This document shows positions 8,712 to 17,046 of a stretch of DNA of 64,000 bases, one piece after another. Each line of letters begins with the position of its first letter. The first letter of the stretch is position 1. Where the stretch lies: positions 496,001-560,000 of the forward strand of contig NZ_FSRK01000002.1 in the NCBI RefSeq assembly GCF_900141765.1, in the 5' to 3' direction. Position numbers and translations under genes: made by a program. This DNA comes from Epilithonimonas zeae (GTDB lineage Bacteria > Bacteroidota > Bacteroidia > Flavobacteriales > Weeksellaceae). The notes below the pieces were generated by a model that ran no database searches, was not told the origin of the DNA, and saw only the letters and a list, made by a program, of their open reading frames with translations.

Positions 8712-8719
8712 CAAATGTA
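8712..8719 (-). promoter_or_regulatory. -7 promoter box (TACATTTG) for LUD-cdsA-psd
   Basis: Minus-strand TACATTTG matches TAnnTTTG, 27 bases upstream of the LUD start codon and downstream of the ftsH terminator, so this unit can be transcribed independently. Confidence 0.5.
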
Positions 8720-8765
8720 AAGAATTATTATAATACTCTAAAAACCAAAACTTTATTTTAATAAA

Positions 8766-8793
8766 AAAATCCTAAATTATTTAGGACTTTTTT
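8766..8793 (-). terminator. Terminator after ftsH
   Basis: A 7-bp core stem (8770-8776 with 8780-8786) with a 3-base loop and A/T tracts on both sides lies just past the ftsH stop. Confidence 0.65.
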
Positions 8794-8817
8794 ATTGTAT
8801 TTTCAATAGATTTAGAA

Positions 8818-10779
8818 TTAACTCTCTGTATTCAAGACATTTCCAGCGTCTGCAGGATTATCTAAACTGGATACAGGTTTTTCAGTTAATTCCGGATCCC
8901 AGGCACGTTTTCCAAAGATTTCTTCTAAGTCTTCTCGGAAAATTACCTCTTTTTCCAAAAGTTTACTTGCCAAAGCATCTAACTTATCTCTATTTTCAGT
9001 TAGAATTGTAACCGCTCTTTGATATTGAGTTTCTATTAACTTCGAAATTTCTTCGTCAATCAATTTTGCGGTTTGCTCAGAGTAAGGTTTTCCAAAACTA
9101 TATTCAGACTGACCTGAACTGTCGTAGTAAGAAATGTTACCAACCTTATCGTTCAGTCCATAAATTGTAACCATAGCCTGTGCTTGTTTCGTAACTCTTT
9201 CAAGGTCAGACAAAGCACCTGTAGATATATTTCCGAAAACAGCTTGTTCAGCTGCTCTACCTCCAAGCGTTGCACAGATCTCATCCAACATTTGCTGAGT
9301 TGTTGTCAATTGTCTTTCTTCCGGAAGATACCAAGCTGCTCCAAGAGAGCGTCCTCTAGGAACAATTGTCACTTTAAGAAGTGGCGCTGCGTGCTCTACC
9401 AGCCAAGAGATCGTTGCGTGACCAGCTTCGTGGAAAGCTACTCTTCTCTTTTCTGAAGGTTTGATAGCCTTATTTTTCTTTTCTAATCCACCTATGATTC
9501 TGTCAACAGCATCCAGGAAATCTTGTTTGTTAACTGCTTCGTGAGAGTTTCTTGCTGCGATAAGTGCAGCCTCATTACAAACATTTGCGATATCAGCTCC
9601 ACTGAAACCTGGTGTTTGCTTTGCCAAGAATTCTCTATCGATAGAATCGTCTAACTTGATTTTTTTCAAATGCACATCGAAGATTTGTTTTCTCTCGTGC
9701 AATTCCGGAAGGTCTACATAGATAGAACGGTCAAAACGTCCAGCTCTCATCAATGCTTTATCCAAAATATCAGCTCTGTTAGTTGCTGCCATTACGATGA
9801 CATTCACATCTGTACCGAAACCATCCATTTCTGTAAGAAGTTGATTCAATGTATTTTCACGTTCGTCATTGCCACCTTGGAAACCACCTTTTCCTCTTGC
9901 TCTACCAATCGCATCAATCTCATCGATGAAGATAATTGCCGGTGATTTTGCACGAGCCTGAGCAAAAAGGTCTCTAACTCTGGAAGCTCCAACCCCAACA
10001 AACATCTCTACGAAATCTGAACCTGAAAGTGAGAAGAACGGAACTTTAGCTTCCCCTGCAACAGCTTTCGCCAATAAGGTTTTACCAGTTCCCGGAGGAC
10101 CTACCAAAAGAACACCTTTCGGAATTTTACCTCCCAATTTTGTATATTTTTCAGAATTCTTCAAGAAGTCTACAACTTCCTGAACTTCTTCTTTAGCACC
10201 TTCCAATCCTGCAACATCTTTGAAAGTAACTTGCAGTTTGTCTTTCTCATCAAATAATTTAGCTTTGGATTTTCCGATACTGAAGATTTGTCCGCCAGGA
10301 CCTCCAGCACCACCGCCCATTTTTCTGAAAATAAAGAAATAAATCAATGCGAAAAATCCTCCCCAAATCAAAACCGTGAAGAATATCTCAGACATTCCGC
10401 TTTGGCTTTTTCCAAATTCCATTGTAGCTTGTTTCGGAAGTTTGGAATTGATTGTATCAAATTTTTCCTGAAAATATCTCAAATCACCGTAAGTCAATAC
10501 AAAATCCGGATTAGGCTTGATATTGATTACAGAAAGCGGATCGCTTTTTTTCTCTCCTTTTTCTAATTCTGCCTTTGCTGCTTTGGTAAGATAAACATCG
10601 GCTTTGGAATTGTCCTTGAAGACCATTATCTCGTTTACCTTGCCTTGTTGCACAAGACTGTAAAAATCTTTTTCATCTATATTTTTCACCATAGAATCTC
10701 CCAAAAGTCCTGGAAGAAATATCAGTAAAATAAGTCCCAACAAAACCGGTATAAACCAATTGAATCCTTTGTTATTCAT
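8818..10779 (-). CDS. ftsH: ATP-dependent zinc metalloprotease FtsH
   Basis: Membrane-anchored AAA+ protease for membrane and short-lived cytosolic proteins. Of 653 residues, two transmembrane helices (about 8-26 and 131-151) flank a periplasmic domain. Walker A is GPPGTGKT (227-234), Walker B is IIFIDEIDA (282-290), the second region of homology is near 333-350, and the zinc motif HEAGH is at 450-454. The glycine-rich linker GGGAGGPGG follows the second helix. It lies 40 bases after rsfS and is probably cotranscribed with it. Confidence 0.97.
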   Translation of the reverse strand: MNNKGFNWFIPVLLGLILLIFLPGLLGDSMVKNIDEKDFYSLVQQGKVNEIMVFKDNSKADVYLTKAAKAELEKGEKKSDPLSVINIKPNPDFVLTYGDLRYFQEKFDTINSKLPKQATMEFGKSQSGMSEIFFTVLIWGGFFALIYFFIFRKMGGGAGGPGGQIFSIGKSKAKLFDEKDKLQVTFKDVAGLEGAKEEVQEVVDFLKNSEKYTKLGGKIPKGVLLVGPPGTGKTLLAKAVAGEAKVPFFSLSGSDFVEMFVGVGASRVRDLFAQARAKSPAIIFIDEIDAIGRARGKGGFQGGNDERENTLNQLLTEMDGFGTDVNVIVMAATNRADILDKALMRAGRFDRSIYVDLPELHERKQIFDVHLKKIKLDDSIDREFLAKQTPGFSGADIANVCNEAALIAARNSHEAVNKQDFLDAVDRIIGGLEKKNKAIKPSEKRRVAFHEAGHATISWLVEHAAPLLKVTIVPRGRSLGAAWYLPEERQLTTTQQMLDEICATLGGRAAEQAVFGNISTGALSDLERVTKQAQAMVTIYGLNDKVGNISYYDSSGQSEYSFGKPYSEQTAKLIDEEISKLIETQYQRAVTILTENRDKLDALASKLLEKEVIFREDLEEIFGKRAWDPELTEKPVSSLDNPADAGNVLNTES

Positions 10780-10819
10780 TCTTATTTTTTAAAATTGTTG
10801 ATGCAAAACGCATCTGTTT

Positions 10820-11182
10820 TTAGCTTTCTATTTTCGTGATTTTGGCATCTCCCCAAAGTTCTTCGATATCGTAATACTCGCGGATTTCTTTTTGGAAAAT
10901 GTGAACCACTACAGAAACGTAATCTACCAAAACCCACATAGAGTTCTCAGTCCCTTCTACGTGCCAAGGTCTGTCGTTGAGTTCGTTTCTAACTTTTTTT
11001 TCTACGTTACCAGCGATTGCAGAAACTTGCGTGTTTGAGTTTCCACTGCAGATGATAAATGTACCTGCTGCTGCATTTTCTATGTTTGATAAGTCGAAGA
11101 TTTGAATGTCTTCTCCTTTTGTATCTTGAATCGCTTCTACGATTTTGTCTACCAATAATTGTTTTTCTGTACTTTTACTCAT
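10820..11182 (-). CDS. rsfS: Ribosome silencing factor RsfS
   Basis: A 120-residue protein of the RsfS/Iojap/YbeB family, which binds ribosomal protein uL14 and blocks subunit joining when translation must be reduced. Family motifs are VSAIAGNVEKKVR, the core RPWHVEGTENSMWVLVDYVSVVVHIF and the C-terminal YYDIEELWGDA. It heads the rsfS-ftsH pair and is divergent from birA across an 88-base gap. Confidence 0.95.
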   Translation of the reverse strand: MSKSTEKQLLVDKIVEAIQDTKGEDIQIFDLSNIENAAAGTFIICSGNSNTQVSAIAGNVEKKVRNELNDRPWHVEGTENSMWVLVDYVSVVVHIFQKEIREYYDIEELWGDAKITKIES

Positions 11183-11202
11183 TCAAAAAATTGTCTAATT
11201 TG

Positions 11203-11210
11203 CAAATTTA
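11203..11210 (-). promoter_or_regulatory. -7 promoter box (TAAATTTG) for rsfS-ftsH
   Basis: Minus-strand TAAATTTG lies 20 bases upstream of the rsfS start in the rsfS/birA divergent gap. No convincing -33 element accompanies it. Confidence 0.45.
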
Positions 11211-11270
11211 TTGATTTTTATCTATTTATCTCCCGTTTTCCATCGCAATAATCTCTTAAAGTTTTCATAA

Positions 11271-11981
11271 ATGAGCCGCATTATACATCTTGAAGAATGT
11301 TTTTCTACCAATGACGAAATTTTGTCTCTTTTAAGTGATGACGAATCAACTGCCGTTTTTACTTTTAATCAAACCAAAGGTCGTGGACAATATGGAAATG
11401 AATGGCGAGTAATTCCGAATCAGAATCTGGCTTACAGTATTGCTGTAAAATCTTCTAAAATCAATATCTCTGGTACATCCCTCAATTATTATACCGCTAT
11501 TATTGTTCGGGATTTCCTTGCCAATCTGACCAATGCCAAGGCTAAAATAAAATGGCCAAATGATGTTATCCTCAACGGAAAAAAAGTTTGCGGTATTCTT
11601 ATCGAAAAAAAGAAAATTAATTATCAGGAATTTTACATTTTGGGCATTGGAATCAATATTTTACAAGATGATTTTTCCCATATTCCTAAAGCCGGTTCGG
11701 TTTTGACTACCACAGGACTCAATTTTGACATGACAGAATTTGCAATTCAATTTCATCAAAGTGTGATTTCAAGATTAGAAAACTTTCCTTCTGAAGAGGA
11801 AATTTTGGATGATTACAACCAGAACCTGTTCAGAAAAGAAGAGATTTCGGTTTTTGAGATAAATGATGTGCGCCAAAATGGCATAATACAAAATGCTGAC
11901 AAAAATGGTTTTCTTTGGATTGATTTAGAAAATGAAGGCTTGCAGAAATTCTTTCATAAAGAAATTGCGTTGCTTTATTGA
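11271..11981 (+). CDS. birA: Biotin-[acetyl-CoA-carboxylase] ligase (no DNA-binding domain)
   Basis: Attaches biotin to the biotin carboxyl carrier protein through biotinyl-AMP. At 236 residues it has only the catalytic and C-terminal domains; the helix-turn-helix of the E. coli bifunctional repressor is absent. The biotin/ATP-binding loop reads KGRGQYGNEW, the lysine motif is KIKWPNDVILNGKKVCGILIE, and the expected GIGIN follows. The start at 11271 leaves the family-typical SRIIHLEECFSTND beginning. Confidence 0.93.
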   Translation: MSRIIHLEECFSTNDEILSLLSDDESTAVFTFNQTKGRGQYGNEWRVIPNQNLAYSIAVKSSKINISGTSLNYYTAIIVRDFLANLTNAKAKIKWPNDVILNGKKVCGILIEKKKINYQEFYILGIGINILQDDFSHIPKAGSVLTTTGLNFDMTEFAIQFHQSVISRLENFPSEEEILDDYNQNLFRKEEISVFEINDVRQNGIIQNADKNGFLWIDLENEGLQKFFHKEIALLY

Positions 11982-11984
11982 TTT

Positions 11985-12058
11985 ATTTGAACGCAAATCT
12001 CGCAAAGATTTTATTCCATATTACATTTATAAGTTTGCAAAGGCACTTACGCTCAGCA
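11985..12058. repeat. Repeat-like intergenic sequence between birA and lptF/G
   Basis: The stretch holds 'acgcaaatctcgcaaag' and then 'gtttgcaaaggcacttacgctcagc', which look like degenerate copies of 'cgcaaag' intergenic repeats seen in flavobacteria (from memory). There is no gene in it and no clear terminator hairpin between these convergent genes. Confidence 0.35.
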
Positions 12059-12085
12059 AAAGTGTAAAATTTGAAAATCTTGAAG

Positions 12086-13180
12086 TTACTGATTTGCTCT
12101 TTTAATGTAAAGATAAGCTGCAATCGGTGCAAAAACGATGTTGGGAAGCCACATTGCCAATAAAGGCGTGAGTGTTTTGTTTTCGGAAACGACATTCAGA
12201 ACCTGAAAAGAGAACACAAATAAAAATGCCAAGGCAATTCCTAACGCCAAGTTCAAACCTAATCCACCACGTTTTTTTTCAGATGACAAAGACAATCCTA
12301 AAAATGTTAAAATAATAATAGAAACCGGCATTGACGTTCTTTGATAAAGCTCATTGTAAAAGGAAGTTACGTTATTATTCCCTTTCATTCTTTCACGCTT
12401 TATCATCTCCAATAATTCTGGCGTTGTTTTGTTTTGAGCTACCAGTTTGTCAGGAAATAATTCGGACGGTGGTAATTTGAAATCCTGAATCTTAGTTGGT
12501 CCGCTTCCAAGAATCTCGGTATTATCTTTTTTGACCGTTCGCTCTGTATAATTGCTGATGGCAAAATTCTTTTTGTTTGCGTCCCATTGGATGTCCGTCG
12601 CGGTAATCTGATAAATCAATTTCTTATTTTTATCAAATTTCTGATACATGTAACCAGTTCCCCGGTTTTCCTTTTTGTTGTAGCTGTTGACAAAAATATA
12701 TTCGCTGGGATTGATGTTGGAGGCAATGCTCATGTTTCCCAGAAGTTTTTCTTTATTAATAGCGTTGTAGGTGTAAGGCTCCAAAACATTTTTCTTGATA
12801 TTGGACCAAGGTAAAATGAAGTGATTAACTGCTAAAGTGATAAACGCAATCAGCAAAGAAGTCACAAGATAAGGCCTTGCAAATCTATGGAAACTAGCTC
12901 CACTACTTACAATAGCAACAATCTCTGTGTTATTCGCCATTCTGGAAGTGAAGAAAATTACGGTAATGAAAACGAGAATCGACATAAATGTCAGAATCAA
13001 ATTCATAATCCAAAACGGATAGAAATTCAATAAAAAATAACCAACCGTAAATCCGTTGCTCTCAATCCTTGGGGTTTTTGCCTGAACGTCCACCACCATA
13101 ATAATCACAGATAACAACACCAACATAAAAATGAGGGTTCCCAAATATTTTTTGATGACGTAAAGGTCTATGATTTTCAT
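12086..13180 (-). CDS. LptF/LptG-family LPS export permease
   Basis: A 364-residue YjgP/YjgQ-family permease that, with the LptB ATPase, extracts lipopolysaccharide from the inner membrane. It begins MKIIDLYVIKKYLGTLIFMLV, the typical first helix. There are three N-terminal transmembrane segments, a periplasmic beta-jellyroll region (about residues 125-265) and three C-terminal helices. Whether it is the F or the G subunit cannot be decided by eye. It lies 71 bases after tgt, at the end of the dpm-DUF4296-tgt unit. Confidence 0.88.
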   Translation of the reverse strand: MKIIDLYVIKKYLGTLIFMLVLLSVIIMVVDVQAKTPRIESNGFTVGYFLLNFYPFWIMNLILTFMSILVFITVIFFTSRMANNTEIVAIVSSGASFHRFARPYLVTSLLIAFITLAVNHFILPWSNIKKNVLEPYTYNAINKEKLLGNMSIASNINPSEYIFVNSYNKKENRGTGYMYQKFDKNKKLIYQITATDIQWDANKKNFAISNYTERTVKKDNTEILGSGPTKIQDFKLPPSELFPDKLVAQNKTTPELLEMIKRERMKGNNNVTSFYNELYQRTSMPVSIIILTFLGLSLSSEKKRGGLGLNLALGIALAFLFVFSFQVLNVVSENKTLTPLLAMWLPNIVFAPIAAYLYIKRANQ

Positions 13181-13251
13181 CTAGTTATAATTGATAAATG
13201 ATGATTGATAATTGATTAAATCTTGATTCTTTTTACTTTTTTCTTGTCTTT

Positions 13252-14382
13252 TTACAGCCTTTGCTTCAACTGCGGAATAACCTGGTCTTTCCACTGATAA
13301 AAATCGCCTGCAACAATATGTTCTCTAGCCACTTTTACCAAATCCAGATAAAATGCCAAATTGTGAATCGAAGCAATTTGTTTTGCCAAATATTCTTTCG
13401 CTACAAAAAGGTGACGTACATAAGCTTTGCTGTATTCTTGGTCCACATAGCTTGTTCCAAACTCATCCAACGGTGAAAAATCTGCTTTCCACTTTTCGTT
13501 TTTCATATTCATCACTCCTTGCCAAGTGAAGAGCATTGCATTTCTCGCATTTCTCGTCGGCATTACACAATCCATCATATCAACACCAAAACCAATACTT
13601 TCCAGAATATTCCAAGGAGTTCCAACACCCATCAAATATCTTGGTTTATCTTTTGGTAGAATGTCTGTTACTTCGTTTGTGATTCTGTACATTTCGTCTT
13701 CAGGTTCACCTACGGAAAGTCCACCAATAGCGTTACCTTCTGCTCCAGCTTCTGAAATTACCTCAGCCGAAATTTTCCTTAAATCTGAATAACAAGACCC
13801 TTGAACAATCGGGAACAATCTTTGTTTATGACCGTACAACTCTTTATTTTCTTCAGTCCAATCGATACATCTTTTCAACCAACGATGCGTGAGTTCCATT
13901 GAGGTTTTCACAGCATTATAATCACTCGGATAAGCAATACACTCATCAAAAGCCATAAAAATATCAGCTCCAATCTGTCTTTGGATTTGCATAGAAACCT
14001 CTGGCGACATAAAATGCATACTGCCGTCGATATGTGATTTGAATTTCACACCTTCTTCAGTGATTTTTCTGCTTTTTGCCAAAGAAAAAACCTGATAACC
14101 GCCAGAATCCGTCAAGATTGGTCTGTCCCAATTCATAAACTGGTGAAGTCCGCCCGCTTGCTCCATAATATCCATCTTGGGACGAAGCATCAAATGGTAA
14201 GTATTTCCTAAAATAATCTGGGCTTTTATATCTTCTTTCAGTTCTCTCTGATGAACGGCTTTCACCGATGCAACAGTTCCAACCGGCATAAAAATCGGGG
14301 TTTGGATTTGTCCGTGGTCTGTCGTAATGACTCCAGCTCTCGCTTTGGACTCTGAAGTTTTTTCGATTTCAAAAAATTTCAT
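13252..14382 (-). CDS. tgt: Queuine tRNA-ribosyltransferase lacking the zinc cysteines
   Basis: Exchanges guanine 34 of GUN-anticodon tRNAs for a queuine precursor. The 376 residues show the general acid/base Asp92 (LTDSGGYQVFS), the GGLSVGE substrate loop at 220-226, and the nucleophile Asp271 (DCVMPTR). By spacing to the E. coli enzyme (C302, C304, C307, H333) the zinc ligands fall on Gly309, Ser311, Asp314 and His340; only the histidine is kept. The catalytic residues are intact, so the enzyme is probably active with an altered or absent zinc site. Confidence 0.95.
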   Translation of the reverse strand: MKFFEIEKTSESKARAGVITTDHGQIQTPIFMPVGTVASVKAVHQRELKEDIKAQIILGNTYHLMLRPKMDIMEQAGGLHQFMNWDRPILTDSGGYQVFSLAKSRKITEEGVKFKSHIDGSMHFMSPEVSMQIQRQIGADIFMAFDECIAYPSDYNAVKTSMELTHRWLKRCIDWTEENKELYGHKQRLFPIVQGSCYSDLRKISAEVISEAGAEGNAIGGLSVGEPEDEMYRITNEVTDILPKDKPRYLMGVGTPWNILESIGFGVDMMDCVMPTRNARNAMLFTWQGVMNMKNEKWKADFSPLDEFGTSYVDQEYSKAYVRHLFVAKEYLAKQIASIHNLAFYLDLVKVAREHIVAGDFYQWKDQVIPQLKQRL

Positions 14383-14445
14383 TCGTATATCTTAATTTTC
14401 GCTTCGGTTATTATTTTACCGAATAGAACTTGATTTCCACAACGA

Positions 14446-14826
14446 TTATCTCGCTTGTGCAGGAACAGTTCCGTTTGCGTTAGTTTCTTTTAATTTTTTA
14501 TTGATGTAAGCTTCTGCTTTTGGGTCTTTTGACTTGATGATGTCCTGAGCTTTATTCATAATATCTTTCAAATCTTCCGGCTTCGTCATATAATATTTAT
14601 AACTGTCCGAAAATAATTGACCTTTGATATTATATTTCTTAAGAATAAATCTCGTCGCATTTTCCGTATTGATATTTCCTCCGATGTTATAACTCTGGTC
14701 ATTGATGGCAAAATCTGCAATAATCTCAGACATTTTCTCTTCGGGCAAAATATGTTCAGGTTTCTGTATTGCTTCTTCGCAAGACAACACGCAGAAAATC
14801 ATTGATATATAAAATAAATATTTCAT
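14446..14826 (-). CDS. DUF4296-type lipoprotein
   Basis: A small lipoprotein of 126 residues; a DUF4296 match is suggested by the pattern PEHILPEEKMSEIIADF and Asn/Tyr-rich helices. The start at 14826 gives a lipoprotein signal MKYLFYISMIFCVLSC with the lipidated cysteine at residue 16; starting at 14859 would bury it. It begins 5 bases after the stop of the mannosyltransferase-like gene. Function unknown; no catalytic motif. Confidence 0.75.
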   Translation of the reverse strand: MKYLFYISMIFCVLSCEEAIQKPEHILPEEKMSEIIADFAINDQSYNIGGNINTENATRFILKKYNIKGQLFSDSYKYYMTKPEDLKDIMNKAQDIIKSKDPKAEAYINKKLKETNANGTVPAQAR

Positions 14827-14831
14827 AATCA

Positions 14832-15548
14832 CTACAATTTTCCGATGAGGTTTTTCCATTTGAGATTCAGAACACCAAAAACGGCTTCCTGGATGATGCC
14901 GCCATTCATTTTGCTTTCACCTTCTGTTCTGTCTGTAAAAATAATTGGAACTTCTACAATTTTCAGGTTTTTCTTGAAAACTCTATATTTCATCTCAACT
15001 TGGAAACCGTAACCTTTCAATTTGATTTTGTCTAAACCGATTGCTATCAATGTTTCTTTTCTGAAACAAACAAATCCCGCAGTCGTATCGTGAATAGGAA
15101 GCCCAAGAACAAAACGTACATATTTCGAAGCAAAGTAAGACAGCAAAACTCTTCCCATCGGCCAGTTCACCACATTCACACCCTGCGAATATCTGGACCC
15201 AACGGACATGTCTGCATTTTTGCAGGCTTCATAAAGTTTGATTAAATCCTTCGGATTGTGAGAAAAATCGGCATCCATCTCGAAAATGAAATCATAATCA
15301 TTATGAATTGCCCACTGAAATCCGTGAATATAAGCTTTGCCCAATCCATCCTTGATTTTCCTAACAGTCAAGTGAAGCTGAACCGGATATTTTTCCCGCA
15401 AACTTTTTACAATTTCCGCAGTTCCATCCGGAGAAGAGTCATCTACAACCAAAATGTGAAAATCCTGTTGCAAATCAAAAACCGCCGAAATGATTTTTTC
15501 GATGTTTTCTTTTTCGTTGTAAGTTGGAATTATGACAAGTTTCTTCAT
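14832..15548 (-). CDS. Polyprenol monophosphomannose synthase-like glycosyltransferase (GT2)
   Basis: A 238-residue GT2 enzyme close to dolichol/polyprenol-phosphate mannose synthases, which transfer mannose from GDP-mannose to a lipid phosphate. It starts MKKLVIIPTYNEKENI at 15548 (favoured over 15566). The nucleotide-binding DDSSPDGTAEI and the metal-binding DAD in FEMDADFSHNP are present, as is the late motif IFTDRTEGESKM. It lacks the extra membrane helices of bifunctional forms. First gene of the unit dpm-DUF4296-tgt-lptF/G. Confidence 0.88.
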   Translation of the reverse strand: MKKLVIIPTYNEKENIEKIISAVFDLQQDFHILVVDDSSPDGTAEIVKSLREKYPVQLHLTVRKIKDGLGKAYIHGFQWAIHNDYDFIFEMDADFSHNPKDLIKLYEACKNADMSVGSRYSQGVNVVNWPMGRVLLSYFASKYVRFVLGLPIHDTTAGFVCFRKETLIAIGLDKIKLKGYGFQVEMKYRVFKKNLKIVEVPIIFTDRTEGESKMNGGIIQEAVFGVLNLKWKNLIGKL

Positions 15549-15563
15549 CCTAGAAATAATTCG

Positions 15564-15571
15564 CAAAGATA
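15564..15571 (-). promoter_or_regulatory. -7 promoter box (TATCTTTG) for the dpm unit
   Basis: Minus-strand TATCTTTG lies 16 bases upstream of the start codon at 15548. The same octamer recurs upstream of several genes in the polysaccharide locus and of rimP. Confidence 0.55.
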
Positions 15572-15676
15572 ATCTTTAATCGCTAATGATTTTTTGATGG
15601 ATTGTAAATTAACTTTTTTTAATAGAAAAAGCTGTGGCTTATCAAAGATTGATTTTTAAGTGGGGCTTCGGGAGCT

Positions 15677-15693
15677 GGTAATGTTTCAAAGTT
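15677..15693 (+). repeat. IS1-type left terminal inverted repeat
   Basis: The 17 bases resemble the GGTNATGNNNCNAACTT ends of IS1 elements. No intact copy in inverted orientation is found near 16490. Confidence 0.65.
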
Positions 15694-15760
15694 AGTTATA
15701 AGTGTGATTTTTTATATTAACTCATTAAAAATCAAATAAAATAATAATTAATAGATTTAA

Positions 15761-15791
15761 AAACGAGAGTAGGAATTACCTACCCTCGTTT
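15761..15791. terminator. Hairpin inside the IS, upstream of the transposase
   Basis: A 13-base stem with one mismatch (15761-15773 with 15779-15791) and a 5-base loop is followed by a T-rich tract. It sits between the left end and the transposase start, so it could block read-through transcription entering the element or act on its leader. Confidence 0.55.
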
Positions 15792-15811
15792 ATTTTTGGA
15801 GAAAAAATAGA

Positions 15812-16489
15812 ATGCAAATGATTGGGAATCATTATAGATATGTCAAAGTTAGTGATACAGGAATTTGTCCTTTTTGTTATTCAGGCAAGATCATTAGAAA
15901 TGGGACTACAAAAACCAGAAAACAACAGTATATCTGTAAAGGTTGTCATAAAAGGTTTTTGGACTATTATACTTACAAAGTTTATCACTCTAATATCAAT
16001 CCATTAATTATCCGTTCTATTGCAAGAGTATTACAAATATCAGCTACGACATTGCTCAGAAGAATTAAAAATATAGCATAAAATATTGTACCTCCTGTAC
16101 TATCATTCGGAAAGACTTATGAACTGGATGAGATGCGATTTTTTATCAGAAAGAAAAGCAACCCGATGTGGCTGGTTTATGCTATTGATAAGGTGACGAG
16201 AGAAACCGCAGCATTCTGTATTGGAGAAAGAAATAATCAAACCCTGAACGCTTTAGTGAAAACTTTATTGAATGCCAAAGCAAAAATGATATTCACCGAC
16301 CAGCTGAAGAACTATCAATATTTAATTCCAAAAGTGGTTCACCATTCCAAAAGATATGGAACGAATAGGATTGAAAGACTGAACCTCACTCTGAGAATAC
16401 ATTTGAAATGGTTGAACAGGAAGAAGATCTGTCTTAGCAGAAGTCATATCATTCTATCTGCTGTTTTGAAAATCTACTTCTGGCACTAA
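15812..16489 (+). pseudogene. IS1-family transposase with internal stop codon
   Basis: The N-terminal part (to 16081) has an InsA-type zinc ribbon (CPFC ... CKGC) and helix-turn-helix. The C-terminal part (clear again from 16133) has the InsB catalytic triad: Asp in YAID, Asp in FTDQL and Glu in RIERL, the last two separated by 24 residues (DD24E). Both parts are in the same frame and are joined by readable codons (KTYELDEM is intact); only a TAA at 16079-16081 interrupts them. This is a nonsense mutation rather than the programmed frameshift used by classic IS1. About 225 codons, the normal total length. Confidence 0.85.
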
Positions 16490-17037
16490 ACTTTATTATT
16501 AATATAATTCTCCGTTGCATTGGCTTTTGAAGAAATAACAGCGGGATTACCAACCACTACAGAATTATCAGGGACATCTGTTGTGACGTAAGCATTAGGA
16601 GCAATCAAAACATTATTACCGATAACGACATTTCCTACAATAACAGCGTTTGGACCAATCCAGACTTCGTTACCAATCACAGGAACGCCTTCATTTTTTC
16701 CACGATTAGCCTGAGCGATGGTTACACCTTGAGCAATGTTGCAGTTTTTTCCGATTTTAGCCTTTGGGTTAATGACCAATTGTCCCCAATGTCCAAGATA
16801 AAGTCCTTCGCCAATCTGAGTCTGTGGGTAGATCTGAAATCCGTATTTGATTTGGTAATGCCGCAGGATCAGCTTGTAAAGTGAGCCAATGATTGATTTT
16901 TTGTAATGCTTTTGTGTTTTTCTGAAAATATAAATATAATGCAGATTGGGGCTGAAACACTTTTTCAGAATCTGAAAAGATGACAGATATTTTCCACTTT
17001 CCCTGTAAAAATCTTTTTGAATAACAGAATAACCCAT
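16486..17037 (-). CDS. Serine acetyltransferase-like hexapeptide acyltransferase
   Basis: A 183-residue acyltransferase with left-handed beta-helix hexapeptide repeats (for example [21 protein letters not shown]), close to CysE-like enzymes found in polysaccharide loci. The catalytic-type histidine is in [12 protein letters not shown]. It probably O- or N-acylates a sugar rather than making cysteine, given that glycosyltransferases surround it. Its stop codon falls in the last bases of the IS transposase gene on the other strand, so the C-terminal tail after VVGNPAVI may have been altered by the insertion. Last gene of the unit from 19161. Confidence 0.8.
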   Translation of the reverse strand: MGYSVIQKDFYRESGKYLSSFQILKKCFSPNLHYIYIFRKTQKHYKKSIIGSLYKLILRHYQIKYGFQIYPQTQIGEGLYLGHWGQLVINPKAKIGKNCNIAQGVTIAQANRGKNEGVPVIGNEVWIGPNAVIVGNVVIGNNVLIAPNAYVTTDVPDNSVVVGNPAVISSKANATENYINNKV

Positions 17038-17046
17038 TGGATAAAA

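Larger units (their letters stand above)
15677..16489 (+). mobile_element. IS1-family insertion sequence remnant
   Basis: The left end begins with an IS1-type terminal sequence (GGTAATGTTTCAAAGTT), followed by a hairpin and a transposase gene that runs to its natural C-terminus. The matching right terminal repeat is missing: after the transposase stop only 'ctaaacttt' resembles its start before the sequence turns into the acyltransferase gene. With the internal stop codon this marks a dead, 3'-truncated copy. It stands exactly at the border between housekeeping genes and the polysaccharide locus. Confidence 0.8.

Noticed and set aside
15812-16489. Programmed frameshift in the IS1-type transposase
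   Set aside because: Both halves lie in the same frame, separated only by a TAA stop; a -1 shift would not join them.
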